DNA of 64,000 nucleotides from Amycolatopsis eburnea (GCF_003937945.1 NZ_RSEC01000033.1:1-64000); one strand, 5' to 3'. Shown: positions 8,658 to 16,075, counted from the stretch's first letter. Numbers and translations are program-made. The notes: generated by a model from the letters alone, not told the origin.

Positions 8658-10117
8658 ATGGACCACAGCCAGGCACCGGTGCTGGAAGCGCTGCGCGACT
8701 ACCACCGCGCCGGATACGTCCCGTTCAACGCGCCCGGCCACAAGCAGGGCCGCGGCATCGACCCACGGGTGCTGGAAGTCGTCGGCGCCGAGGTGTTCAA
8801 GTCCGACGTCATCGCGCTCAACGGCCTCGACGACCGGCTGATGCGCGGGGGCGTGCTGGCGCGGGCCCAGGACCTGATGGCCGACGCGGTCGGCGCCGAG
8901 CACACCTTCTTCTCGACGTGCGGCAGCTCGCTTTCGGTGAAGAGCGCGATGCTCGCGGTCGCCGGCCCGCACGAGAAGCTGCTGGTGCCGCGGCACGTCC
9001 ACAAGTCGGTGATCTCCGGCCTGATCGTCAGCGGGGTCCAGCCGGTGTGGGTGCGGCCGCACTGGGACACCGCGCAGGGGCTGACCCACCCGCCGGGCGT
9101 GCGGGAGTTCGCCGAGGCGTACGAGCGCGAGCCCGGCGTCAAGGGCGCGTTGCTGGTGACCCCGACCGACTACGGCACCTGCGGGGACATCCGCGCGGTC
9201 GCCGACTGGTGCCACGAGCAGGGGATCCCGCTGATCGTCGACGAGGCGTGGGGCGCGCACCTGCCCTTCCACGACGGCCTCCCGCCGTGGGGGATGGACG
9301 CGGGGGCCGACGTGTGCGTCACGAGCGTGCACAAGATGGGTGCCGCGGTCGAGCAGAGCTCGGTCTTCCACCTGCAGGGTGACCGCGTCGACCCGAACGT
9401 GCTGAAGGCGCGGGAGGACCTGCTCGGCACGACCAGCCCGAGCTCGCTCGTGTACGCCGGCCTCGACGGCTGGCGGCGGCAGATGGCCGAGCAGGGCAAG
9501 CAGCTGCTCGACGGGGCGCTCCGGCTGGTGACGTCGGTGCGCGGCCGGCTGGGCGAGCAGGGCCTCACCGTGCTGCACGACGAGTTCCTCGGCCCGGACC
9601 TCGCCGACTCGATCGACCCGCTGAAGGTGGCGCTCGACCTCGAGCCGCTGGGCATCAGCGGCTACCAGGCCGCCGACTGGCTGCGCGAGCACCAGCGCGT
9701 CACCGTCGGTCTGTCCGACCACGCCGGATCGTGGCCCAGTTCAACCATTCGGATGACGAAGAGACGGCGAGCACGCTCGTCGACGCCCTCGGCGCCCTGC
9801 TGAAGGCCGCGCCGTCGTTCGAGACCCCGCCGAAGGTGGACGTCCCGTCCCCGGCCGAACTGGAGCTGGAGACGGCGATGCTGCCGCGTGACGCCTTCTT
9901 CGGCCCGGCCGAACAGGTGCCGTTCGAGGAGGCGCCCGGCCGGATCGCGGCGGAGATGATCACGCCGTACCCGCCCGGCGCCCCCGGCGTCCTGCCCGGC
10001 GAGGTGCTCACCCGGCCGGTCCTGGACTACCTCCGCAGCGGGCTCGGCGCGGGCATGGAACTGCCCGACCCGGCCGACTCCGAGCTGACGTCGGTCCGGG
10101 TCGTGGCCCGGCGCTAG
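8658..10117 (+). pseudogene. Orn/Lys/Arg decarboxylase-type PLP enzyme, single-base frameshift
   Basis: Fold-type I PLP decarboxylase of the SpeA (biosynthetic arginine/lysine) group. NAPGHKQGRG lies near residue 25, the PLP-site Asp in IVDEAWGAH (about 195) and the Schiff-base Lys in SVHKMGA (Lys about 226). The first frame is good up to codon 355 (VGLSDH, ending 9722) and then turns into low-quality sequence. The C-terminal domain continues in another frame from 9731 (VAQFNHSDDEETAS) to the stop at 10117. Restoring one C after 9722 joins the two as SDHRRIVAQFNHS, giving about 486 aa, the usual family length. It is either a true inactivating deletion or an assembly error. The 3' end overlaps the hemerythrin gene by 4 nt. 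Confidence 0.85.
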
Positions 10118-10593
10118 GCCTTCGCGCTCTTGAGTTCCAGGGGGTTCTTGGGCGCGTCCGGGCGGGCGTCGATCATCCGCTGTCCCAGTTCCTGCAGCCG
10201 CTTGCGGCCCATCGCCAAGCGGACCTCGGGGAACCACTCGTCTTCTTCCTCTTCGACGTGGTGGCGGACGTTCTCGGTGAGCACCGTGACCTTCGCGTCG
10301 AAGGTCTCGTCTTCCGGGTCCATGCCCAGCAGCTCGGACAGCATCCACACGACGACGTGGTGCTCCTCCACGCTTTCCAGGACGTGGTCCTTCGTCTCCG
10401 GCACGGCTTCCCGCGCGGCCGGGTAGAAGATCTCCTCCTCGATGTAGGCGTGGACGGTGAGCTCCTCGATGATCGAGTCGGCGATGCGGCGCTTCTCCCG
10501 GTGCGCGTCCTCCCCCGCCTTTTCGAATTCCTTGAACAGCTTTTCCACGGTCTTGTGGTCGTTCTTGAGCAGCACGATCGCGTCGGTCGACAT
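10114..10593 (-). CDS. Hemerythrin HHE-domain protein
   Basis: 159 aa. Four-helix hemerythrin-like domain with ligand-type motifs in order: NDHKTVEKLF, HAYIEEEIFYPA, EEHHVVVWML and HHVEEEEDEWFPE. Such proteins bind a di-iron centre and sense or scavenge O2, NO or peroxide; the exact role here is unknown. The ATG at 10593 is chosen because GAGGA is 5 nt upstream; a start 12 nt earlier would cover that site. It lies 8 nt downstream of the gene at 10602-10964, so both belong to one transcript from the promoter at 10975. Confidence 0.9.
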   Translation of the reverse strand: MSTDAIVLLKNDHKTVEKLFKEFEKAGEDAHREKRRIADSIIEELTVHAYIEEEIFYPAAREAVPETKDHVLESVEEHHVVVWMLSELLGMDPEDETFDAKVTVLTENVRHHVEEEEDEWFPEVRLAMGRKRLQELGQRMIDARPDAPKNPLELKSAKA

Positions 10594-10601
10594 CGGTGTC
10601 C

Positions 10602-10964
10602 TCACGGTGTGGCCAGGTCGCGCAGAGCAACCTGGGAGTTCTCGAGTTCCTTCGTCATCAGCAAGGCGACGGTCCCGGCGTGCGCCAGTGCCCGGCCGAC
10701 CTCACCCACCGAATCCCACGCCGCCCCGGTGCCGCCGCCGTGGCGGACCACCTGGCCGGACAGCAGGCCGTCCTCCAGCCGCCCCTGCAGGGCGGGCAGC
10801 AGCTGGGCGAGGTCGTCGGCCAGCAGCCGCAGGGCGCCGAGCACGCGGTACAGCTCGGCCGGGGGAACGACTTCGCCGTCGCCCACGCGGCGGGACAACC
10901 GGTGCACGGTGGCTCCCGCGTCGGCGGCCAGCAGCGACGGCGAGGCAGTGGCGCTGGTGTTCAT
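10602..10964 (-). CDS. Hypothetical protein, first gene of the hemerythrin operon
   Basis: 120 aa, not recognised. It is Ala/Leu-rich and largely helical (VLGALRLLADDLAQLLPALQ, VGEVGRALAHAGTVALL), without a membrane segment or signal peptide. The ATG is 10 nt from a perfect GTTT-N15-GGGTAT element and has no ribosome site, so it is probably leaderless. Co-transcription with the hemerythrin gene 8 nt downstream suggests a stress or redox partner. It could be a four-helix accessory protein, but no family was identified. Confidence 0.75.
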   Translation of the reverse strand: MNTSATASPSLLAADAGATVHRLSRRVGDGEVVPPAELYRVLGALRLLADDLAQLLPALQGRLEDGLLSGQVVRHGGGTGAAWDSVGEVGRALAHAGTVALLMTKELENSQVALRDLATP

Positions 10965-10974
10965 GAGCGGCCGG

Positions 10975-10999
10975 ATACCCTCCGTGGGACCGGGAAAAC
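10975..10999 (-). promoter_or_regulatory. SigB/SigF-type promoter, leaderless, for the operon 10964-10114
   Basis: Minus strand GTTT (10999-10996), 15-nt spacer, GGGTAT (10980-10975): full match to the consensus. It ends 10 nt before the ATG. Confidence 0.8.
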
Positions 11000-11002
11000 G
11001 CC

Positions 11003-11028
11003 GTTTGCCCGATCCGCGCCGCGGGTAC
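11003..11028 (+). promoter_or_regulatory. SigB/SigF-type promoter for the GCS2 ligase at 11062
   Basis: GTTT at 11003-11006, 16-nt spacer, GGGTAC at 11023-11028. Its -35 is only 3 nt from the -35 of the divergent promoter, so the two polymerase footprints must overlap. Confidence 0.78.
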
Positions 11029-11061
11029 CCGGCGGACCTTCCGACCCCCAGGAGAACATCG

Positions 11062-12153
11062 GTGAACGAACCGTCCGGCGACGTGCTGACCTTCGGCGTC
11101 GAAGAGGAGTTCTTCGTCGTCGACCGCCGCGGTCACCTGTCCCAGTCCGGCGACGACGTCGTCGACGCCGCCGAAGCGGCCGCCGACGAGCAGGGTGACC
11201 TCCAGCACGAACTGACCCGCTCGCAGGCCGAGGCCGCCACCGGCATCTGCCGGACCCACGCCGAAGCCCTGCGCCAGCTGCGGGGTATGCGCGACGACCT
11301 GTCCGCGGCCGCCCGGCGGCGCGGCTGCCGGCTGCTGCCCGCCGGCGCGCCACCGCTGTCCGAAGTGGACCTGCCGAGCATCACCCCGAACCCGCGCTAC
11401 GAGCGGATGGCCGAGCACTTCGGCGCCACCGCGCGGACTTCGCTCACGTGCGGCTGCCACGTCCACGTCGCCATCCCCGGCAAGGAAGCCGGCGTCCGGG
11501 TGCTGAACCAGGTCCGGCCGTGGCTGCCCGCGCTGCTCACCGTCACCGCGAACTCGGCGATTTCCGACGGCTACGACACGGGTTACTGCAGCTGGCGCTA
11601 CCAGCAGTGGAGCCGGTGGCCGTCGGCCGGTCCGCCGCCGCGGTTCGCCTCGCTGGACGAGTACGAGAGCATCGTCGACGCGTGGCTGCGGGCGGGCTCG
11701 ATCCTCGACCGCGGGATGATCTACTGGGACGTCCGGCTGTCGGAAAAGCAGCCGACGCTGGAGTTCCGCATCGCCGACGTCGCCGCCACCCCCGAAGAAG
11801 CCGTGCTGCTGGCGGTGCTGGCCCGCGCCCTGGTCGCCACCGCGCAAGCCGAGGACGCTCCCCCGCCGCGGTTGCCGAACGAGGTGCTGCGCGCCCAGCT
11901 CTGGCGGGCGTCCCGCGAAGGTGTCACCGGCTGCTGCCCGCACCCGGACACCGGGGACCTGGCCCCGGCGAAGGCGGTGCTCGACGCCCTGGTCGAGCGG
12001 ACGTCCGCCGCGCTGGACGCGGCCGGCGACCTCGGCTTCGCGCGGGAGGGCATCGCGCGGCTGGCCGCTGAAGGCGGCGGCGCCGACCGGCAGCGGCGCC
12101 GGTTCGCGGAGAAGGAGCGCGGTGAAGACGTGGTGGACCTGCTGACGGGCTAG
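11062..12153 (+). CDS. GCS2-type carboxylate-amine ligase (YbdK/EgtA-like), copy 1
   Basis: 363 aa. Glutamate-cysteine-ligase family 2: FGVEEEFFVVD at the N-terminus (metal/ATP-binding Glu cluster), CGCHVHVAIP near residue 132, GYDTGYCSWRYQQW and TLEFRIADV. Members form gamma-glutamyl-cysteine or weakly similar amide products with ATP. Actinomycetes use such enzymes for ergothioneine and other thiols, but the true acceptor here is unknown. The GTG at 11062 follows AGGAGA by 6 nt. A paralogue lies at 12640 on the same strand, separated by a divergent STAS gene. Confidence 0.88.
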   Translation: MNEPSGDVLTFGVEEEFFVVDRRGHLSQSGDDVVDAAEAAADEQGDLQHELTRSQAEAATGICRTHAEALRQLRGMRDDLSAAARRRGCRLLPAGAPPLSEVDLPSITPNPRYERMAEHFGATARTSLTCGCHVHVAIPGKEAGVRVLNQVRPWLPALLTVTANSAISDGYDTGYCSWRYQQWSRWPSAGPPPRFASLDEYESIVDAWLRAGSILDRGMIYWDVRLSEKQPTLEFRIADVAATPEEAVLLAVLARALVATAQAEDAPPPRLPNEVLRAQLWRASREGVTGCCPHPDTGDLAPAKAVLDALVERTSAALDAAGDLGFAREGIARLAAEGGGADRQRRRFAEKERGEDVVDLLTG

Positions 12154-12530
12154 GCCCGCAAGCGGTCGAGCAGGGCGAGAGCGCGGGCGGCGGCGTGCGA
12201 CCGGCCCGGGTCGAGCACGAGGTGGACGCCGAGGGCGGCGGCCCGCTCGTGGGCCCGCAACAGCGCGCGGAGGCCGGCGGCGCCCAGGAAGCCGACTTCG
12301 CCCAGGTCGAGGCGCAACACCCCGGGACCGGCCCGGAGGTGGTCGTCGAGGGCCGCTTCCAGGCGGGGCACCGTGCAGGCGTCGATTTCGCCGGTGACCT
12401 CCACGACGATGGCGTCCGGGGTGCGCCACCGGGTGCGTCCGCTCAATCCGTCGGCGGGCGCGCGCGGCGAAGGCAGCCGGTACGTCGGCGGGTCGGATCC
12501 GGGCGCGCGTTGCCGTTCGTGGGTCGTCAT
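12150..12530 (-). CDS. STAS-domain protein lacking the phosphorylatable Ser
   Basis: 126 aa. An N-terminal 35-residue tail precedes a STAS fold (IVVEVTGEIDACTVPRLEAAL, then VLRLDLGEVGFLGAAGL). In anti-anti-sigma factors of the SpoIIAA/RsbV type the loop reads D-S-[ST]-G and the Ser is phosphorylated by a kinase. Here residues 83-86 are G-A-A-G, so this switch is absent. It may be a constitutive binder or have a structural role. The start is 9 nt from a GGGTAA box with no ribosome site (leaderless). The 3' end overlaps the preceding ligase gene by 4 nt. Confidence 0.85.
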   Translation of the reverse strand: MTTHERQRAPGSDPPTYRLPSPRAPADGLSGRTRWRTPDAIVVEVTGEIDACTVPRLEAALDDHLRAGPGVLRLDLGEVGFLGAAGLRALLRAHERAAALGVHLVLDPGRSHAAARALALLDRLRA

Positions 12531-12539
12531 GGCCTTGAG

Positions 12540-12566
12540 TTACCCGGTGCGCCTTCGTGACCAAAC
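12540..12566 (-). promoter_or_regulatory. SigB/SigF-type promoter, leaderless, for the STAS gene
   Basis: Minus strand GTTT (12566-12563), 17-nt spacer (long), GGGTAA (12545-12540). It ends 9 nt before the ATG. Confidence 0.6.
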
Positions 12567-12584
12567 ACGCCCCGGTCCGCGCGC

Positions 12585-12607
12585 GTTTCCCCGGCCGGAG
12601 CGGGTAT
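12585..12607 (+). promoter_or_regulatory. SigB/SigF-type promoter for the GCS2 ligase at 12640
   Basis: GTTT at 12585-12588 and GGGTAT at 12602-12607. The spacer is only 13 nt, so the match is weaker. A 32-nt leader carries GGAAGGAG. Confidence 0.5.
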
Positions 12608-12639
12608 CCGCGACCAGCGCCGCCCGGAAGGAGCCCGCC

Positions 12640-13776
12640 ATGCCCGACGGCCAGCCCACGATGGGCGTCGAAGAGGAGTTCCTCCTCGTCAACCCCCGCA
12701 CCGGGCACGCGTCCGCGTGCGCGGAGCGAGTACTGGCGCGGTACCGCCACCACGGCCCGCTCCCCGACGGCGTCCGCGTGCACCGCGAGCTGCGGCTCAC
12801 CCAGATCGAGGCCGCCAGCGGCGTCTGCACCACCGCGGACGGGCTCCGGCACCAGCTCACGACGGCCCGGCGCGTGCTGGCCGGCGCCGCCGCGGCCGAA
12901 GACTGCGCGCTCCTGGCCACCGGCACCCCGATCGGGCCCGGCCCGGCCGCGCCGCCACCCGCGAGCGACGGCCGGTACGCCGAAATCGACGCCACCTACG
13001 GCGCGGTGGTCGCCGACTACGAAGCCTGCGGGTGCCACGTCCACGTCGGCGTGCCCGATCCCGACACCGCGGTCGCGGTCGTCAACCACGTGGGGCGGTG
13101 GCTGCCCACCCTGCTCGCGCTGTCGGCGAACGCGCCGTTCGACCACGGCCGCGACACCGGCTACCACAGCTGGCGGATGGTCCAGCAGGCCCGCTTCCCC
13201 GGCTCCGGCGTCGCGCCGCACCTGCGTGACCACGCGGAGTACCGCCGGGCGGTCGAGACGCTCGTCGACTGCGGCGCGCTGGTCGACCCGGACCAGACGT
13301 TCTGGCTGGCCCGCCCGTCCGGCCGGTTCCCGACGGTGGAGTTCCGGGTCGCCGACACCGCGCTGACCGTCGACCACGCCCTCCTGCAGGCGCTGCTGAG
13401 CCGCGCGCTGGTCCGGCGGGCGCTGGCCGACCTCGACCGCGGGCGCGTGGCGGAACCGGTGTCGCCGCAGGTGGCCGCGGCGGCGGTGTGGGCCGCGGCG
13501 CGCCACGGCCTCACCGGGCAGCTCGTCGACGTCGCCGGGCAGACGCGCCGGCCCGCGTGGGCCCTGGTCGAGGAGCTGCTCACGCACGTCCGGGACGCCC
13601 TCGACGCGAACGGTGACCTGGCCGAGGTGCAGTCCCTGGTCGCTGTCCTGCGTGCCGAGGGCACCGGGTCCGTGCAGCAGCGCGCGGCGGCCGGCCGCGG
13701 CTCCCCGGAGGCGGTGGTCGGCTGGCTCACCGCACTGACCGTGCCGGCGGGGCGTGGAAAGCTGCGCACGGGGTAG
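12640..13776 (+). CDS. GCS2-type carboxylate-amine ligase (YbdK/EgtA-like), copy 2
   Basis: 378 aa, a paralogue of the protein at 11062 with the same landmarks: MGVEEEFLLV, CGCHVHVGVPD, DTGYHSWRMVQQARFPG and TVEFRVADTAL. The two copies are clearly diverged, so this is an old duplication, possibly with a different acceptor. The ATG follows GGAAGGAG by 6 nt. Its stop codon TAG is also the last three bases of a GGGTAG box that may serve the iron redox enzyme gene starting 9 nt later. Confidence 0.88.
   Translation: MPDGQPTMGVEEEFLLVNPRTGHASACAERVLARYRHHGPLPDGVRVHRELRLTQIEAASGVCTTADGLRHQLTTARRVLAGAAAAEDCALLATGTPIGPGPAAPPPASDGRYAEIDATYGAVVADYEACGCHVHVGVPDPDTAVAVVNHVGRWLPTLLALSANAPFDHGRDTGYHSWRMVQQARFPGSGVAPHLRDHAEYRRAVETLVDCGALVDPDQTFWLARPSGRFPTVEFRVADTALTVDHALLQALLSRALVRRALADLDRGRVAEPVSPQVAAAAVWAAARHGLTGQLVDVAGQTRRPAWALVEELLTHVRDALDANGDLAEVQSLVAVLRAEGTGSVQQRAAAGRGSPEAVVGWLTALTVPAGRGKLRTG
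13752..13776 (+). promoter_or_regulatory. Possible SigB/SigF-type promoter, leaderless, for the redox enzyme at 13786
   Basis: GCGT at 13752-13755, 15-nt spacer, GGGTAG at 13771-13776. It lies inside the 3' end of the upstream ligase gene, and its last three bases are that gene's stop. It ends 9 nt before the ATG. Confidence 0.45.
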
Positions 13777-13785
13777 CCGGGACCC

Positions 13786-14778
13786 ATGACGACCTCGACC
13801 CTCGCGGTGCCCGCCGCCCGCGGCCCGCTTTCGGAGTCCGTGCTGGGCACCCTGCTGCGCGAACAACCCCGCGCGGACCTCGGCTTCACCGGCCTCGGGG
13901 CCGCCGACCCGCTCGGCGACGACGTCCAGCTGGCCCTGCACCTGTGCTACGAACTGCACTACCAGGGCCTGCCCGGCGTGTCGCCCGACTGGGAGTGGGA
14001 CCCGGAACTGCTGCGCCTGCGCGGCGCGCTGGAGGCACGCTTCCTGGCGGCCCTGCGCGAAAACGTGCCGGGCGGCGACGACGTCACCGCCGAGCTGGAC
14101 GCGCTGCTGGTCGAGCCGGTCGACGCGGAAGGCGTCTCGCACTTCCTGCGCGACCACGGCGACTGGGCGCAGGTGCGGGAGTACTTCACGCACCGCTCGG
14201 TGTACCACCACAAGGAAGCCGACCCGCACGCGTGGGTGATCCCCCGCCTGCGCGGCCGCGCCAAGGCGGCGCTGGTGGCGGTGGAGTTCGACGAGTTCGG
14301 CGGCGGCCGCGCGGAGCGGGTGCACGCGCGGCTGTACGCGGACCTGCTGCGCGCGGCCGGCCTGCCCGACGGCTACCTGGCGCTCATCGACCACGCCCCC
14401 GCCGAGATGCTGGCGGTGGTCAACATGATGTCGCTGTTCGGCCTGCACCGCTCCCTGCGCGGCGCGCTGTGCGGCCACTTCGCGGCGGCGGAGATCACGA
14501 CCGCGCCGTCCGCGCACCGGCTGGACCAGGCCCTGCGCCGCCTCGGCGCTCCCGAGGCGTGCCGGTTCTTCTACACCGAGCACATCGAAGCCGACGCGGT
14601 GCACGAACAGGTGATGCGCCACGACGTGCTCGGCGACCTGCTCGACCAGGAGCCGGACCTGGCGGCGGACGTGGTGTTCGGCATCCAGGCGACGGAGTTC
14701 CTCGAAGGCCGGTTCGGTGCCCGGCTGCTGGACCACTGGCGGGCGGGAGAGTCTTCGCTGCGGCTTCCGTTGCCCTGA
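13786..14778 (+). CDS. Iron-containing redox enzyme family protein (heme-oxygenase-like di-iron fold)
   Basis: 330 aa. It resembles the heme-oxygenase-like di-iron oxidase group. Candidate metal ligands are HLCYELHYQ, ALVAVEFDEFGGG and the His/Glu-rich helix FYTEHIEADAVHEQ. The family includes oxidases and desaturases acting on small molecules; no substrate can be assigned. The start is 9 nt after the upstream ligase stop, without a ribosome site. It converges on the CDGSH gene across hairpin repeat 14790-14838. Together with the two ligases, the CDGSH protein and the methyltransferase it forms a thiol/iron group. Confidence 0.82.
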   Translation: MTTSTLAVPAARGPLSESVLGTLLREQPRADLGFTGLGAADPLGDDVQLALHLCYELHYQGLPGVSPDWEWDPELLRLRGALEARFLAALRENVPGGDDVTAELDALLVEPVDAEGVSHFLRDHGDWAQVREYFTHRSVYHHKEADPHAWVIPRLRGRAKAALVAVEFDEFGGGRAERVHARLYADLLRAAGLPDGYLALIDHAPAEMLAVVNMMSLFGLHRSLRGALCGHFAAAEITTAPSAHRLDQALRRLGAPEACRFFYTEHIEADAVHEQVMRHDVLGDLLDQEPDLAADVVFGIQATEFLEGRFGARLLDHWRAGESSLRLPLP

Positions 14779-14789
14779 GGCGGAGATGC

Positions 14790-14838
14790 CATGAAAGGGT
14801 CGTTCATGTCGTCCGGCGAGATGAACGACCCTTTCATG
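14790..14838. repeat. Intergenic hairpin repeat, family A, copy 2 (bidirectional terminator?)
   Basis: Perfect 18-nt arms (14790-14807 and 14821-14838, CATGAAAGGGTCGTTCAT and its complement) around a 13-nt spacer. GTCGCGGG follows. It sits 11 nt after the redox-enzyme stop and contains the TGA of the convergent CDGSH frame. No T-run follows. Confidence 0.85.
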
Positions 14839-15044
14839 ACGTCGCGGGCGGCCGCACCCGCTTGCGGTGGCTGGTGTCGCAGAACGGGAACCGCTTGCTC
14901 CGCCGGCACGCGCACACCCGCGACCACGAACCGGTCGGAGCGCACCACCTCCCCATCCGGCGTGCGCAGTTCCACCGGGCCCTCCACGAGCACCGGGCCG
15001 CCGGGGACCACCGTCACCCGGCGGGGGCGCTCAGCGGTCGGCAC
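14834..15044 (-). pseudogene. CDGSH iron-sulfur domain protein, single-base frameshift
   Basis: The frame from the GTG at 15044 reads a typical small CDGSH N-terminus (VVPGGPVLVEGP, then ELRTPDGEVVRSDRFVVA) up to 14919. The iron-sulfur motif itself is in another frame, starting at 14917: CACRRSKRFPFCDTSH. This fits C-x-C-x2-[ST]-x3-P-x-C-D-x-[ST]-H. One extra G in the triplet at 14917-14919 explains the break. Without it the protein is about 69 aa ending RVRPPATS at 14834. Such proteins carry a redox-active 2Fe-2S cluster with three Cys and one His. The gene overlaps the upstream methyltransferase gene by 14 nt (one operon). The frameshift is either a real mutation or a sequencing error. Confidence 0.85.
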
Positions 15045-15735
15045 GCAGCACCACCAGTTCCTCCGTCCGCTGCCCCGGGGCGATCAGGCCGGCCGCCTCC
15101 AGGAACGCCGTCCGTCCGGAAAGGACCGGGCCGAACGGGATCCGGGCGCGCCGGGCCACCGAGACCCGCAATCCCTGCGCGGCCAGCAGTTCCCCCGATT
15201 TGTTCACATCGGACAGTGTGGATTGGACGATCAGCAGCGTTCCGCCGGGACGCAGGAGCCTGCCCGCCGCGGCGCACAGCGGGTCCAGGACCGCGCGGCC
15301 GTCCGGGCCCGCGTCCCAGCCACGGGTGGCGCGGACCGTCGGGGCCGGCGCCGGGACGTACGGCGGGTTCGCCACCACGACGTCGAACGGGCCCCGGCGC
15401 AGCGCCGTCGTGAGATCTCCGCGGCACGGGCGCACCGCGGCCTGGCACCGCAGCGCGTTGAACCGCGCCGAAGCCAGTGCCCGGCGCGAAAGGTCCACGG
15501 CCAGCACGCTTCTCGCGCCGCGGCGGGCCAGCGTGATCGCCTGCGCGCCGGTGCCGGTGCACAGGTCCAGGGCCCGCGCGCCGGGCGGGACGGCCAGGTC
15601 GGCGATGGCGGCGGTGAGCAGGGCGGTGTCCTCCTGCGGGCGGTACACCCCGGGCAGGCGCAGCAGCCGCGGCGCGGGGACGACGGTCCGGGCGGCCACG
15701 GGGCCCGGGCGGACGGGTTCCGCCGACGTGGTCAT
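15031..15735 (-). CDS. HemK2/MTQ2-type SAM-dependent methyltransferase
   Basis: 234 aa. Class I Rossmann methyltransferase: SAM motif LDLCTGTGAQAITLA, acidic residue in VLAVDLSRRAL, and the N5-glutamine methyltransferase signature VVANPPYVP. HemK2/MTQ2 enzymes methylate a Gln in release factors or similar targets, but in actinomycetes the partner of this group is not established. The ATG follows GGAGA by 5 nt. It heads an operon with the CDGSH gene, driven from the promoter at 15801. Confidence 0.87.
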   Translation of the reverse strand: MTTSAEPVRPGPVAARTVVPAPRLLRLPGVYRPQEDTALLTAAIADLAVPPGARALDLCTGTGAQAITLARRGARSVLAVDLSRRALASARFNALRCQAAVRPCRGDLTTALRRGPFDVVVANPPYVPAPAPTVRATRGWDAGPDGRAVLDPLCAAAGRLLRPGGTLLIVQSTLSDVNKSGELLAAQGLRVSVARRARIPFGPVLSGRTAFLEAAGLIAPGQRTEELVVLRADR

Positions 15736-15800
15736 CTCGGTCTCCTTCACCTCGCCGCGGGCCCGGCGCGATCGCCGGCGGACAACCGCGTCGCCTCCGG

Positions 15801-15825
15801 CTACCCGGCGAAGATCGCCGCAAAC
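15801..15825 (-). promoter_or_regulatory. SigB/SigF-type promoter for the methyltransferase-CDGSH operon
   Basis: Minus strand GTTT (15825-15822), 15-nt spacer, GGGTAG (15806-15801). It is followed by a leader of about 60 nt containing GGAGA. Confidence 0.75.
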
Positions 15826-15840
15826 CGATCCCCCGCAGGC

Positions 15841-15865
15841 GGTTGGGGCGCGCCAGCGGGGGTAT
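15841..15865 (+). promoter_or_regulatory. SigB/SigF-type promoter for the small acidic protein at 15902
   Basis: GGTT at 15841-15844 (or GTTG one base later), 15-nt spacer, GGGTAT at 15860-15865. It is divergent from the element at 15801. Confidence 0.6.
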
Positions 15866-15901
15866 CCGGTCCGGAAAGGATCGTGACGGAGGAGGCCCAC
15901 G

Positions 15902-16066
15902 ATGACGTCCCAGGACCGCACGCAACACCCCACCGAGCCCGCCGAAGGCGCCCGCGGCGACGACCCGCACGGCGACACCCCCGAAGCCCAGCGCGAAACC
16001 CTGCGCGGCGAGCAGGGCACGTCCGGCGGCGACCAGCACGACGACACCGACCCCCAGTCGGGCTGA
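15902..16066 (+). CDS. Small hydrophilic acidic protein (54 aa)
   Basis: 54 aa, without hydrophobic segments. It is rich in Asp, Glu, Gln, Gly and His (GARGDDPHGDTPEAQ, GGDQHDDTDPQSG) and predicted disordered. GGAGGA 9 nt upstream and a GGGTAT box support the gene. In composition it resembles hydrophilin-like stress proteins and the 55-aa protein at 52384, but no family is recognised. It ends 10 nt before a perfect palindrome. Confidence 0.7.
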   Translation: MTSQDRTQHPTEPAEGARGDDPHGDTPEAQRETLRGEQGTSGGDQHDDTDPQSG

Positions 16067-16075
16067 TTCCCGCGT

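Noticed and set aside
10702..14736. Minus-strand open frame of 1344 codons
   Set aside because: It runs antisense to the two GCS2 genes and the di-iron enzyme. Composition is Arg/Gly/Ala/Val-rich without motifs. It is a codon-bias shadow of GC-rich genes.
14571..15044. 157-codon minus frame as one intact protein
   Set aside because: Past 14919 it loses homology and reads through hairpin 14790-14838 and antisense to the di-iron enzyme. The CDGSH motif is in the neighbouring frame, so a frameshift explains it better.
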